DNA of 64,000 bases from JANQRZ01 sp965214485 (GCA_965214485.1 CBDCBW010000004.1:1-64000), one strand, 5' to 3'. Shown: positions 44,154 through 53,161, counted from the stretch's first letter. Translations and numbers: made by a program. The notes: generated from the letters alone by a model not told the origin.

Positions 44154-44194
44154 AGCGCCTTTAGCCCAGCGCTTTCAGCCCAGCGCCTTCAGCC
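44154..44194. repeat. 14-bp tandem repeat straddling the coaD stop codon
   Basis: AGCGCCTTTAGCCC, AGCGCTTTCAGCCC, AGCGCCTTCAGCC: three near-identical units covering the last codons and stop of coaD (minus strand) and the bases just behind it. Confidence 0.85.
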
Positions 44195-44666
44195 GTGCCA
44201 GCACCGGCGGCGGCACGAACGCCGACACGTCGCCCCCGAACCGGTGGATCTCGCGGACGAGCGACGCGCTCGTGAAGGCGTCGTCCGGCTCCGGCGTCAG
44301 AAAGACGGTCACGACCTCGCCGGCCATCCGCCGGTTCGCCACCGCCATCCGCATCTCGTAGTCGAAGTCCGAGACCTGCCGCAGCCCGCGCACGAGAGCG
44401 ACGGCCCCGCGCTCGCGCGCCCGGTCCACGACGAGGCCATCGAACGTCTCGACGCCGAGGCGTGCCCGCTCGTCGGCGGTCCAGCCCGCCACGGAGGCCT
44501 CGATGAGGGCCACCCGTTCCTCGGCACCGAGCAGCCCCTGCTTCGCGGGGTTCACGCCGACCGTCACCTCCACCCGGTCGAACAAGCGGAGGGCGCGGCG
44601 GAGCACGTCGAGGTGCCCGTTCGTGACGGGGTCGAACGAGCCGGGATAGAGCGCGAGGCGGGGCAT
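44175..44666 (-). CDS. coaD: Phosphopantetheine adenylyltransferase
   Basis: Penultimate step of CoA synthesis: 4'-phosphopantetheine + ATP to dephospho-CoA. 163 residues, full length. YPGSFDPVTNGHLDVLRRAL at the N-terminus holds the nucleotide-binding T/HxGH-like motif (TNGH), LVRGLRQVSDFDYEMRMAVA the substrate Arg, and the C-terminal SASLVREIHRFGGDV the second ATP motif. Divergent from infC. Confidence 0.95.
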   Translation of the reverse strand: MPRLALYPGSFDPVTNGHLDVLRRALRLFDRVEVTVGVNPAKQGLLGAEERVALIEASVAGWTADERARLGVETFDGLVVDRARERGAVALVRGLRQVSDFDYEMRMAVANRRMAGEVVTVFLTPEPDDAFTSASLVREIHRFGGDVSAFVPPPVLARLKALG

Positions 44667-44710
44667 GGGCGAGGCGTGGGCGGGCAGGGCGGTAAAATAG
44701 GAGAAGCGCG

Positions 44711-44718
44711 TATCTTTG
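44711..44718 (+). promoter_or_regulatory. -7 element TATCTTTG upstream of infC
   Basis: Exact TAnnTTTG match 151 bases before the infC start. It leaves a leader of roughly 150 bases, long enough for the translational control known for infC. No TTG at the -33 distance. Confidence 0.45.
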
Positions 44719-44869
44719 ACCCACCCTTTACGCCCGCCACCCCTCTGCGCCCGGCACCTTTACGCCCGGCGCGAGGCGACCGGAACCCTCCGCCCCCGCC
44801 CCGACTTTACTTTAGCTGCCGAACCTCCCACTCCGCTCGGCCCTCACTCACCAGCACGGAGACGACACC

Positions 44870-45424
44870 ATCGCCAGACGCTACTCCCGGCCGCAGCCCA
44901 AGCGCGGCCCCCAGACCCGCATCAACGACCAGATCCGCTCCGAGCGCGTGCGCGTCGTAGACCCCCAGGGCGAGCACGGGATCTACGAGACCTCCGCCGC
45001 GCTCGAGCTCGCCCAGCGCCGCGGCCTCGACCTCGTCGAGGTCGCCCCCGACGCCGACCCGCCCGTGGCCAAGATCATGGACTACGGGAAGTACCGCTAC
45101 GAGCAGCAGAAGAAGGAGAAGGAGCAGCGGAAGAAAGCCCACAAGGTCGAGCTCAAGGAAATCCGCTTCCGTCCCAACACCGACGACCACGACTTCGACT
45201 TCAAGGTCAAGCACTCCCGCGAGTTTCTCGAGGAGGGCAACCAGGTCAAGGCGTGGGTCCAGTTCCGAGGCCGCGACATCATCTACAAGGAGCGCGGCGC
45301 GGCGCTCCTCGCCCGGTTCATCGAGACGCTGTCGGACATCTCGCGCGTCGAGCAGCTTCCCAAGATGGAAGGCCGCCGGATGACGGTCATGCTCACGCCG
45401 GACCGGTCGGGGAAGAAGGGGTAA
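44870..45424 (+). CDS. infC: Translation initiation factor IF-3, started at AUC
   Basis: Binds the 30S subunit and checks the initiator codon. The first conventional start (GTG 44948) would remove the conserved N-terminal RINDQIRSERVRVVD. Upstream, GGAG (44858-44861) is followed after eight bases by ATC 44870, giving IARRYSRPQPKRGPQTRIND and a 184-residue IF-3. Non-canonical AUU-class starts are the known autoregulatory device of infC, since IF-3 itself rejects them. Later motifs: PPVAKIMDYGKYRYEQQKKE, LKEIRFRPNTDDHDFDFK. First gene of the infC-rpmI-rplT-pheST block. Confidence 0.9.
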   Translation: MARRYSRPQPKRGPQTRINDQIRSERVRVVDPQGEHGIYETSAALELAQRRGLDLVEVAPDADPPVAKIMDYGKYRYEQQKKEKEQRKKAHKVELKEIRFRPNTDDHDFDFKVKHSREFLEEGNQVKAWVQFRGRDIIYKERGAALLARFIETLSDISRVEQLPKMEGRRMTVMLTPDRSGKKG

Positions 45425-45609
45425 TGCCGCTCGGCAGAGGCCCGGCAAGCCCTCGGGGCCTGCCCGGTGCGTGCGTGTTCGGCAACGCCGGGGGCAGGAA
45501 AGGCGGGGAGAGTGAGAAGGGAATCGCTAGCCCCCATTCTCTGCGCTGACGGTTCAGGCTGAGCCCTCGCCCCCGCTCTTCTTTTACTCCCCCTCTTCAA
45601 ACTTCGGCG

Positions 45610-45640
45610 TTGCGGCGCTAGGGGCCACCCTGTATCTTTA
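45610..45640 (+). promoter_or_regulatory. Promoter of rpmI-rplT
   Basis: TTG (45610-45612), a 20-base spacer, and TATCTTTA (45633-45640): the Bacteroidota -33/-7 layout. The predicted start of transcription is near 45647, just ahead of a terminator hairpin. Confidence 0.6.
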
Positions 45641-45655
45641 GCGGTTCTGCACGCC

Positions 45656-45687
45656 GAGGCGACGCTTGCCGGCTCGCCTCTTTTTTT
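45656..45687 (+). terminator. Intrinsic terminator/attenuator between promoter and rpmI
   Basis: Stem GAGGCGA (45656-45662) / TCGCCTC (45674-45680), loop of 11, then seven T (45681-45687). It ends the infC transcript but also lies between the rpmI promoter and the rpmI start, so it may attenuate the ribosomal-protein operon. Confidence 0.75.
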
Positions 45688-45733
45688 ACCCCCCGCCGCA
45701 CCCCCGCGGTGGGCACGCTACCAGGAGCACGCC

Positions 45734-45931
45734 ATGCCGAAGATGAAGACCAACAGCGGAGCCAAGAAGCGCTTCGGGCGGACCGCCAGCGGTCGGCTCA
45801 AGCGGCAGAAGGCGTTCGCCAGCCACATTCTCACGAAGAAGTCGCCTAAGCGGAAGCGGGACCTCCGCAAGGGTACCCTCGTGGACCAGACCGACGAGAA
45901 GCGCATCAAGCGCCTCCTCGCCGGCGGCTGA
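45734..45931 (+). CDS. rpmI: 50S ribosomal protein L35
   Basis: 65 residues, the whole protein: MPKMKTNSGAKKRFGRTASG and a basic RLKRQKAFASHILTKKSPKR core with the usual acidic-basic end. AGGAG lies seven bases ahead of the ATG. Followed by rplT after 61 bases, as in most bacteria. Confidence 0.97.
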   Translation: MPKMKTNSGAKKRFGRTASGRLKRQKAFASHILTKKSPKRKRDLRKGTLVDQTDEKRIKRLLAGG

Positions 45932-45992
45932 ACCCGGCGGGCCGGCCTCGGCTTGCCTCCCTGTTTTTCTCACCTTTTAACGGAGCAACCAA

Positions 45993-46340
45993 ATGCCACG
46001 CGCACGCAACACCGTGGCTTCCCGTCGCCGTCGCAAGAAGGTTCTGAAGCTTGCGAAAGGCTATTGGGGTCGCCGGCGCAACGTCTACACCGTCGCCAAG
46101 CACTCCGTCGAGAAGGCGCTACAGTACCAGTACCGGGACCGCCGCCAACGCAAGCGGCAGTTCCGACGCCTGTGGATCGCCCGGATCAACGCCGCCGCGC
46201 GGCTCAACGGGACCACGTACTCGCGCCTGATCGCCGACCTCCGGAAGGCGGACATCCCGCTCAACCGGAAGGTGCTCGCCGACCTCGCCATGCACGACGC
46301 GGACGCCTTTGCCAAAGTCGTCGAACGAGCCGCAGCCTAA
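45993..46340 (+). CDS. rplT: 50S ribosomal protein L20
   Basis: 115 residues. Starts MPRARNTVASRRRRKKVLKL and has GYWGRRRNVYTVAKHSVEKA, YRDRRQRKRQFRRLWIARIN and LNRKVLADLAMHDADAFAKV. Needed early in 50S assembly; in several bacteria it also represses its own operon by binding the leader, which is of interest given the terminator at 45656. Confidence 0.97.
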   Translation: MPRARNTVASRRRRKKVLKLAKGYWGRRRNVYTVAKHSVEKALQYQYRDRRQRKRQFRRLWIARINAAARLNGTTYSRLIADLRKADIPLNRKVLADLAMHDADAFAKVVERAAA

Positions 46341-46428
46341 AGACCGCTCGCGGTCATGCCCGCTCGTTCGGCACCCTTTCCCGTCCGGCCTCCGTGCCCG
46401 GCGGGAATCTTTTTATCTACCCGCCCCC

Positions 46429-47481
46429 ATGTCCACCGAGACCTCCACGCTTCAGCAAGAAATCGACGCCCTCGGGCAGGCGATCGACGCGGCCGACCTC
46501 GGAAGTGCGGACGAGATCGAGGCCTTCCGGATTCGCATGCTCGGGCGCAAGAGCGGCGTGGTCACGGCCCTCTTCGGCCGGATCACCGAGGTCGAGCCGG
46601 GCGAGCGGGGGCGGACGGGGCAGGCGCTGAACGCCCTCAAGGGGAGGGCGGAGGCGCGCATCGAATCGGCCCAGGCCGCACTCGCCGGCAGCGACGGAGC
46701 CGAGCCGGCGGAGATCGACCTGACGCTGCCGGGGCGCGTGCCTGCGCCCGTCGCAGGCCCCGACGGGACGGGCAGTCTCCACCCGCTGACCCAGACGCTG
46801 GAGGAGATCAAGAGCCTCTTCCGCCACTTCGGGTTCGACGTGGCCGAGGGGCCGGAGATCGAGGACGACTGGCACAACTTCACCGCGCTCAACTTTCCGC
46901 CCGAGCACCCGGCGCGCGACATGCAGGACACGCTCTTCGTGGAACCGCCGCCGCCGGACGGGCGCGGGATCGTGATGCGGACCCACACTTCGCCGGCGCA
47001 GATCCGGGTGATGGAGCGGCAGGCCCCGCCGATCCGCGTGATCGTGCCGGGACGGGTCTACCGCAACGAGGCGATTTCGTACAAGAGCTTCTGCCTGTTC
47101 CACCAGGTCGAGGGCTTGGTGGTGGACGAGCACGCGACGTTCGCCGACCTCAGGGCGATGCTGCACGGCTTCGCCCGAGCCTTATTCGGGGACGACGTCA
47201 GGATGCGCTTCCGGCCGAGCTTCTTCCCCTTCACCGAGCCCTCGGCGGAGGTCGACGTCTGGTGGGCCGACGACACCCTCGGCGGGGGCGGGCGGTGGCT
47301 CGAAGTCCTCGGCTGCGGCATGGTCGATCCGAACGTCCTCGAAGCCGTCGAGATCGACCCCGAGCGCTACACCGGCTACGCGTGGGGCATGGGCGTCGAG
47401 CGCCTGGCGATGCTGAAGTACGGCATCGACGACATCCGCCTGTTCTACGAGAACGACGTGCGGTTTCTGAAACAGTTTTAA
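46429..47481 (+). CDS. pheS: Phenylalanine--tRNA ligase alpha subunit
   Basis: Catalytic subunit of the (alpha-beta)2 synthetase. 350 residues. N-terminal coiled coil (LQQEIDALGQAIDAADLG, GRKSGVVTALFGRI), then the class II core: motif 1 region EDDWHNFTALNFPPEHPARD, motif 2 in PGRVYRNEAISYKSFCLFHQ, the phenylalanine pocket FRPSFFPFTEPSAEVDVWW, and motif 3 GYAWGMGVERLAMLKYGIDD. ATG 46429 chosen over upstream frames. pheT follows after 74 bases. Confidence 0.96.
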   Translation: MSTETSTLQQEIDALGQAIDAADLGSADEIEAFRIRMLGRKSGVVTALFGRITEVEPGERGRTGQALNALKGRAEARIESAQAALAGSDGAEPAEIDLTLPGRVPAPVAGPDGTGSLHPLTQTLEEIKSLFRHFGFDVAEGPEIEDDWHNFTALNFPPEHPARDMQDTLFVEPPPPDGRGIVMRTHTSPAQIRVMERQAPPIRVIVPGRVYRNEAISYKSFCLFHQVEGLVVDEHATFADLRAMLHGFARALFGDDVRMRFRPSFFPFTEPSAEVDVWWADDTLGGGGRWLEVLGCGMVDPNVLEAVEIDPERYTGYAWGMGVERLAMLKYGIDDIRLFYENDVRFLKQF

Positions 47482-47555
47482 GTGTGAGGTTTGAGGTCGC
47501 GGGGTTGGGGCACTACACCTCCACCCTCCACCCCCAAACCTCCAACCCCTCCGCC

Positions 47556-50090
47556 ATGAACGTCTCCACCAACTGGCTCGCCGACTACGTCGAGCACGAC
47601 CTCTCGCCCGAGGCCCTCGCCGAGGTGCTGACCATGCTCGGGCTGGAGGTCGAGTCCGCCGAGAGGCGCGGGCGCGACCTCGCGGGCGTCGTCGTCGGGC
47701 ACGTCCTCAACACCCGGCCTCACCCGAACGCGGACCGGCTCACGCTCTGCGACGTGGACCTCGGCCCGGAGCACAACGTTGCCGGATCGCCGGTGCAGAT
47801 CGTCTGCGGCGCGCCGAACGTCGCCGCCGGGCAGAAGGTGCCGGTCGCCACGGTGGGCACGACGCTCGTGCTGCCCTCGCGCAAGACGGGCGCGCTCGAG
47901 CCGGTCACCCTCGGCAAAGCCAAGCTGCGCGGCGAAGAGTCCAACGGGATGATCTGCGCCGAAGACGAACTCGGGCTGGGCGCGGGCCACGACGGCATCC
48001 TGGTGCTCGACCCCGACGCGCCCGTCGGGCAGCCGGTCGAGGCCTACCTCGCCGCGCGCGGGCGAGCGCCGAGCGACGTCGTCCTCGACGTCGCCATCAC
48101 CCCGAACCGGCCCGACGCCGTGAGCCACATCGGGGTGGCGCGCGACGTGGCGGCGGTCACCGAGGGGGAGTTGAAGCGACCGGAGGTCGAGATTCCGCAG
48201 GCGGGCGGCGAGGCGGCGGCCCTCGTGCCGGTCGAGATCGAGGCTCCCGCCGTGTGCCACCGGTTCGCCGGGATGGTCGTGCGCGGGGTGACGGTCGGCG
48301 AGTCGCCGGGCTGGCTCAAGGCCCGGCTCGACGCGGTGGGCCTGCGCCCGCGCAACAACGTCGTCGACGTCACCAACTACGTCATGCACGAGGTCGGGCA
48401 GCCGCTCCACGCCTACGACCTCGGCAAGGTCGCCGGCCGCCGGCTGGAGGTCCGCTACGCCGCGCCGGGCGAGAGGCTGACGACGCTCGACGGCAAGGAG
48501 CGGACGCTCCCCGACGGCACCGTCGTCGTCGCCGACGCCGAGGGGGCCGTCGGCATCGCCGGCATCATGGGCGGGGCCGACTCGGAGATTTCCGAATCCA
48601 CGACCACTGTCTTCATCGAAGGAGCCTACTGGGACCCGGTGACGATCCGCAAGACGGCCAAGGCGCTCGGGATGCAAACCGACGCGTCATACCGCTTCGA
48701 GCGAGGCGTCGATACCGAGGGGCAGCCGTGGGCCGTCGCCCGCGCCGCGCACTTGACCGCTGAGCTAGGCGGCGGCGAGATCGTCCCCGGCCTGATCGAC
48801 GAGCGCCCGGTCGAACCGAAGCCGCGCGAGGTGACGCTCCGCCCGTCGCGCCTTTCACGGGTTCTCGGGGTCGAGATTCCGGTCGACGAGGTCAAGCGCC
48901 TCCTCACCGCCATCGGCTTTCAAGTCGGCGATGCCGGTCTCGTCGGGTCGCTACTGGACAAAGCAGCGGGTGTCGTTGAAGGCGCAGACGCGGGCCTCAA
49001 GGTCGTCGTCCCGACGTTCCGCCCGGACGTGGAGCGTGAGATCGACGTGATCGAGGAGGTCGCCCGGCTGTGGGGCTTCGACCGGGTGCCGACGCCCGAG
49101 GCGACGACGGTGCCGTTCGCCCCGCCGCGCCCTGACCGGGCCGCGCAGCTCCGCGAGCGCGCCCGGAACCACCTCGTCGGGATGGGCTTCCGCGAGCTGT
49201 ACACGAACAGCCTCATCCCCGCCCCCGTCGCCGAAGCGTTCGCCGACGCAGACCTCGCGGGCGTCGCGATGGAGCCCGTGGAGACGGTCAACGCGATCAG
49301 CCGCGAGATGAACGCGCTGCGGCCCAGCCTCCTCCCCGGCCTGCTCGGTGCCCTCGCCTACAACCAGAACCGCGACGCGGGCGCGCTCCGCTTCTTCGAG
49401 TTCGGGCACGTCTACGGGCGGGCGGACGACCCCGCCAACCCCATCGGCGGCTACCACGAGCACCCGTCGCTGATCCTCGGGATGAGCGGCCCGGCGCAGC
49501 TCAGCGGCCCGGACCGCGCCGAGCGCGACGTGGACTTCTTCGACCTCAAGGGCGTCGTGGAGCACCTCCTCGGCTCGCTCGGGATCGGCGCGGTCCAGGA
49601 AGTCGCTGGGCTGGAGGCGAACGTGCGGACGGCCTACCGGCTGTTCCTCGAACTCGACGGGCAGCGGCTCGGCGTCCTCGCCCGCACCTCGGACGCGCTC
49701 GGCACCACGTCGGAGCTGCAGGCCCCGGCGTTCTTCGCCGAACTGAACTGGGACGCCCTCGCCAGCCTCGTCGCCTCGCAGGGGCCGACGCGCTACGCGC
49801 CGATCTCGCGCGCCCCGGCCGTGGACCGCGACCTCGCCGTGACCGTGGACCGCACCGCCCCCGTCGGCCCGCTCCTCACGACGATCCGCGCCGCGGGGGG
49901 CGAGCTCCTGCAGCAGGTCCGCGTGTTCGACCTTTACGAAGGCGACCGGATCGGGGCGGGGAAGAAGAGCGTCGCCTTCGCGCTCCGGTTCGGCTCCGAC
50001 GAGACGCTGACGGACCAGGTCGTCGACAAGCGGGTTCGGATGATCGTGGAGCGGCTGCGCGGGGCGCACGGTGCCGAGCTTCGGCAGTAG
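47556..50090 (+). CDS. pheT: Phenylalanine--tRNA ligase beta subunit
   Basis: 844 residues; tRNA-binding and editing subunit. N-terminal EMAP-like domain (VVGHVLNTRPHPNADRLTLC), the B3/B4 editing domain with LRPRNNVVDVTNYVMHEVGQ and LHAYDLGKV, B5 (RPSRLSRVLGVEIP), the catalytic-like core GFRELYTNSLIPAPVAEAFA, and the C-terminal ferredoxin-like domain (RAPAVDRDLAVTVDRTAPVG). Full length. Pairs with pheS just upstream. Confidence 0.96.
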   Translation: MNVSTNWLADYVEHDLSPEALAEVLTMLGLEVESAERRGRDLAGVVVGHVLNTRPHPNADRLTLCDVDLGPEHNVAGSPVQIVCGAPNVAAGQKVPVATVGTTLVLPSRKTGALEPVTLGKAKLRGEESNGMICAEDELGLGAGHDGILVLDPDAPVGQPVEAYLAARGRAPSDVVLDVAITPNRPDAVSHIGVARDVAAVTEGELKRPEVEIPQAGGEAAALVPVEIEAPAVCHRFAGMVVRGVTVGESPGWLKARLDAVGLRPRNNVVDVTNYVMHEVGQPLHAYDLGKVAGRRLEVRYAAPGERLTTLDGKERTLPDGTVVVADAEGAVGIAGIMGGADSEISESTTTVFIEGAYWDPVTIRKTAKALGMQTDASYRFERGVDTEGQPWAVARAAHLTAELGGGEIVPGLIDERPVEPKPREVTLRPSRLSRVLGVEIPVDEVKRLLTAIGFQVGDAGLVGSLLDKAAGVVEGADAGLKVVVPTFRPDVEREIDVIEEVARLWGFDRVPTPEATTVPFAPPRPDRAAQLRERARNHLVGMGFRELYTNSLIPAPVAEAFADADLAGVAMEPVETVNAISREMNALRPSLLPGLLGALAYNQNRDAGALRFFEFGHVYGRADDPANPIGGYHEHPSLILGMSGPAQLSGPDRAERDVDFFDLKGVVEHLLGSLGIGAVQEVAGLEANVRTAYRLFLELDGQRLGVLARTSDALGTTSELQAPAFFAELNWDALASLVASQGPTRYAPISRAPAVDRDLAVTVDRTAPVGPLLTTIRAAGGELLQQVRVFDLYEGDRIGAGKKSVAFALRFGSDETLTDQVVDKRVRMIVERLRGAHGAELRQ

Positions 50091-50137
50091 CGCCGCCGAG
50101 GGCTGCGTTATATTCCGGCTCACCCTTTCCTGCCTCC

Positions 50138-50437
50138 ATGAGCACGCCCCCTCCCCCTCCCGACGGGTCGGACCACGGCCTGCGCGCCCTCGAACGGCTG
50201 CGCGAGCGGGTCGAGCAGGCCGCGGCCGAGATCGGTCGGCTGCGCCGGGAAAACGCCCGGCTCGCCGACCGGGTCGAGGAGCTCGCCGCGCTGGCCGGGG
50301 AGGCCGCCGGAGTGACGATCGGGGGCGACCCTGCCGCGCTCCGCCAGCAGGTCGAGGGGTTCGTCGACGCCATCGACCGGATGCTGGCCGAGCCGCCTGC
50401 CGGCGGCGAGGCGTCCTCCAACGGCTCGCCCGACTAA
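50138..50437 (+). CDS. Short coiled-coil protein, ZapB-like position
   Basis: 99 residues. A single predicted coiled coil RALERLRERVEQAAAEIGRL followed by RRENARLADRVEELAALAGE makes up the first half; a short helical second half (ALRQQVEGFVDAIDRMLAEP) follows. No enzyme motifs. It lies between pheT and zapA, 11 bases ahead of the latter, where Bacteroidota genomes often have a small coiled-coil division-associated protein. I infer a ZapB-like partner of ZapA, without family-level proof. Confidence 0.6.
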   Translation: MSTPPPPPDGSDHGLRALERLRERVEQAAAEIGRLRRENARLADRVEELAALAGEAAGVTIGGDPAALRQQVEGFVDAIDRMLAEPPAGGEASSNGSPD

Positions 50438-50448
50438 CGCCTGTTCCC

Positions 50449-50739
50449 ATGCCGCAGACCTCGCTCCGCGTCGAAATCCTCGGGCACGAGTACCCGCTGC
50501 GCGTCGAAGAGTCGGACGCGGCCTTCACCCGCGAGGTGGCGGCCTACGTGGACAAGCGGATGCGCTCGTTTCGCCGCGACGTGCCCGGCGTCTCGGACCT
50601 GACGCACGCCGTGCTGAGCGCCCTCGCCCTCGCCGAGGAGTTGCACCTCGCGCGGGCCGAGCTGGAAAGCCTCCGCCACGCCGCGAGCGCCGAGGCCGAC
50701 GCCCTCGCCGACCACCTCGACGCTGCCCTCGCCGAGTGA
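50449..50739 (+). CDS. zapA: Cell division protein ZapA
   Basis: 96 residues. N-terminal globular part LRVEILGHEYPLRVEESDAA and FTREVAAYVDKRMRSFRRDV, then the long coiled coil AVLSALALAEELHLARAELE. ZapA bundles FtsZ filaments at midcell. ATG 50449 matches the family's usual start; an earlier frame opening at 50071 is noncoding. Followed by a structured noncoding region and rny. Confidence 0.85.
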   Translation: MPQTSLRVEILGHEYPLRVEESDAAFTREVAAYVDKRMRSFRRDVPGVSDLTHAVLSALALAEELHLARAELESLRHAASAEADALADHLDAALAE

Positions 50740-51322
50740 CGGCAGACGTGGACCGAGGACCGCAGGCGATGGGACCCCGTAGGCGGTGGAACAGGGTGCC
50801 CCTCCCGGCTCAGGCGGCCACGTCGGGCCGCCCCTGCGGGCGCGTGGCGTGGCGGTCTTCGCGGCTTGCCGAGCGGCCCCCCACTCGTCCGCTTCAACGA
50901 ATCCAAAAGAAGTCGGGCGGAACTCCGGGCCTTCGTCACTGGATATAAGGGCCGTGCTCGTTCCTCGCGCCCTGGCTGTCCCGGCGCGCGTCGGGACGGC
51001 ACCGCACCACCGGTCTGCAGCCCTGTTATAGAAGCCTTACACCGAAAAAAATGGGAGCCATCCTTCGAATCTAACCTCCAGGCCTCACACCGACCCCGGT
51101 CGGTGCACCCGGCGCTCGCGCCGGAGCGGTGGAAGGAGCGAGGGTTCGAGCGGCACCCACCGTGTATCGAAGAGGCTTCTTGATACACCACGCTGTAGAC
51201 TGGTGTCCTTTTCGGCGCGGCCCCCCCGTGCCAGCGCCCCGGAAGCGAGACCGCTCATCCGGGGCGTTTTTGTAGACTCTCCACTTTGTAGGCTTTCCCC
51301 ATCTCGTAGGCTTTCCCCCCTG
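50740..51322 (+). other. Noncoding region between zapA and rny, possible 6S-type RNA
   Basis: 583 bp with no supported gene and strong local pairing: GGCGGCC / GGCCGCC at about 50813-50833, GTCCCG / CGGGAC at about 50978-50996. zapA is followed by the 6S RNA gene in many bacteria, so a regulatory RNA is a reasonable guess for the first 200 bases. I could not draw the full 6S bubble with confidence. The last 40 bases carry a repeated GTAGGCTTTCCCC and the probable rny promoter. Confidence 0.3.
51288..51318 (+). repeat. 13-bp direct repeat just upstream of rny
   Basis: GTAGGCTTTCCCC at 51288-51300 and 51306-51318, 18 bases apart centre to centre. The preceding CCACTTTG resembles a -7 element. 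Could be a duplicated promoter region or a regulator site. Confidence 0.7.
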
Positions 51323-53017
51323 ATGCTCGCCTCCCCTCTTGTCCTCGCGGCAGTCGCGCTCGTCGCCCTCGGCTTCGGCTACGTGTCGGGGCGCTGGGTG
51401 TGGACGGGGCGGGCCGCCCGGCGGCTTGGCGAGGCCGCCCACGAGGCCGAGGCCCTCCTCGAGCGGGCCCAGCAGGAAACCGAGAGCTTCCGGCAGCAGC
51501 ACGTCGGCGCGGCGCGTGAGGCGCTGGAGGCCGAGCGCCGCCGCCTGGACACCGAGGCCGCCGAGCACCAGGCCAGGGTGCAGCGCGCGCGCCACAAGCT
51601 CGACGCGCGGCAGGAGAAGCTCGCCCGCCGCGCGAAGCGGGCCGCCAAGCACGAGGTCGCGCTCAAGAAAGGGGTCGAGGCCGTGGAGGCGCTCCAGCGC
51701 GAGGCCGAGGCCCGCCGCGCCGAAGCCGAGGAGCTCCGGGCGAGCGTGCAGAAGCTGGCTGGCGCGGTCGGCAGCAGGCAGCAGGCGCTCGCGGCGCGGG
51801 AGCGGGACGTGAAGGCCCTCGAGGAGCGCTGCGCCGCGAAGCACGCCCGGCTCGACCGGCTCACCGGCGAGCACCTCCGCAAGCTCGAGCTCGTCACCGG
51901 CATCTCGAAGCACGAGGCCCTGGAGCGCCTCGTCGAGGAGCTCGAGAACGAGGCGAAGCTCGAAGCCTCGGCCGCCATCAAGGAGATCCGCGACGAGGCC
52001 CGGATGACGGCCAACCGCGAGGCCCGGAAGGTCGTCCTCACCGCGATCCAGCGGACCGCCGCCAACCACGCCGTCGAGCACACGGTCTCGCTCGTCCAGC
52101 TCCAGAGCGACGACATGAAGGGCCGCATCATCGGGCGCGAAGGCCGCAACATCCGCGCGTTCGAGGCCGCCACCGGCATCGAGGTCGTCGTCGACGAGAC
52201 GCCCGAGGCGGTGCTGCTCTCCGGGTTCGACCCCGTCCGCCGCGAGATCGCCCGGCTCTCGATGGTCCGCCTCGTCCAAGACGGGCGCATCCACCCGACC
52301 CGCATCGAGGAGGTCGTCGACAAGACGCGGAGCGAGATCGAGGACGAGGTGGTCGAGGCCGGCGAGGAGGCCGCCATCGAGCTCGGCCTCCACGGCCTCC
52401 ACGCCGAGCTGATCCGCTTCGTCGGGCGGATGAAGTACCGCTTCTCCTACGGGCAGAACCTGCTCGCGCACTCGGTCGAGGTCGCCCACCTCGCCTCGCT
52501 CATGGCCGCCGAGCTCGGCCTCGATCCGCGCAAGGCCCGCCGCGCCGGGCTGCTCCACGACATCGGCAAGGTGATCGACGGCGAGCTGGAGAGCCCGCAC
52601 GCGATCGTCGGGATGGAAATCGCCCAGCGCCACAAGGAGCACCCCGACGTCTGCAACGCCATCGGCGCGCACCACGACGAGATCGAGATGGCGACGCCCC
52701 TCGCGCCGATCGTGCAGGCCGCCGACGCCATCAGCGGGGCCCGGCCCGGCGCGCGGCGCGAGGGGCTCGACCACTACATCCAGCGGATCAAGGCGCTCGA
52801 AGACCTCGCGGGCGGCTTCGACGGGGTGCAGCAGGCCTACGCGATCCAAGCCGGACGCGAGGTCCGGGTCATCGTCAACCACGACCTCGTCTCGGACGTC
52901 CAGGCCGACCAGCTGGCGCGCGAGATCTCGAAGAAGATCGAGCACGGCCTCCACTACCCCGGGCAGGTCAAGGTGACGGTCATCCGCGAGGTCCGCAGCA
53001 TCGCCTACGCGAAGTAG
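51323..53017 (+). CDS. rny: Ribonuclease Y
   Basis: Membrane-anchored endoribonuclease that starts mRNA decay. 564 residues: N-terminal membrane helix (1-20), a long Glu/Arg-rich coiled coil (about 30-200), a KH domain with MKGRIIGREGRNIRAFE near 270, and an HD domain with GLLHDIGKVIDGE near 410 and later AHHDEIE. The end LHYPGQVKVTVIREVRSIAY is characteristic. ATG 51323 gives the anchor directly; the longer frame from 51203 is noncoding. Confidence 0.95.
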   Translation: MLASPLVLAAVALVALGFGYVSGRWVWTGRAARRLGEAAHEAEALLERAQQETESFRQQHVGAAREALEAERRRLDTEAAEHQARVQRARHKLDARQEKLARRAKRAAKHEVALKKGVEAVEALQREAEARRAEAEELRASVQKLAGAVGSRQQALAARERDVKALEERCAAKHARLDRLTGEHLRKLELVTGISKHEALERLVEELENEAKLEASAAIKEIRDEARMTANREARKVVLTAIQRTAANHAVEHTVSLVQLQSDDMKGRIIGREGRNIRAFEAATGIEVVVDETPEAVLLSGFDPVRREIARLSMVRLVQDGRIHPTRIEEVVDKTRSEIEDEVVEAGEEAAIELGLHGLHAELIRFVGRMKYRFSYGQNLLAHSVEVAHLASLMAAELGLDPRKARRAGLLHDIGKVIDGELESPHAIVGMEIAQRHKEHPDVCNAIGAHHDEIEMATPLAPIVQAADAISGARPGARREGLDHYIQRIKALEDLAGGFDGVQQAYAIQAGREVRVIVNHDLVSDVQADQLAREISKKIEHGLHYPGQVKVTVIREVRSIAYAK

Positions 53018-53153
53018 CTCGGTGAGACAGGGGTGCCGCGCCCTACCAGGGCGGCCCCACGGGATCGCCCCTGCGAATCAAAGCGCACCCGTTTCAGTCA
53101 TCCCCGCCCCCCTTTCCTCCCATTCTCCCCATTTCCGTTTTCATCCGATCCCC

Positions 53154-53161
53154 TAGCTTTC
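53154..53161 (+). promoter_or_regulatory. Candidate -7 element of ndk
   Basis: TAGCTTTC 31 bases upstream of ATG 53193, fitting TAnnTTYG. No -33 TTG at the expected spacing. Confidence 0.35.
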
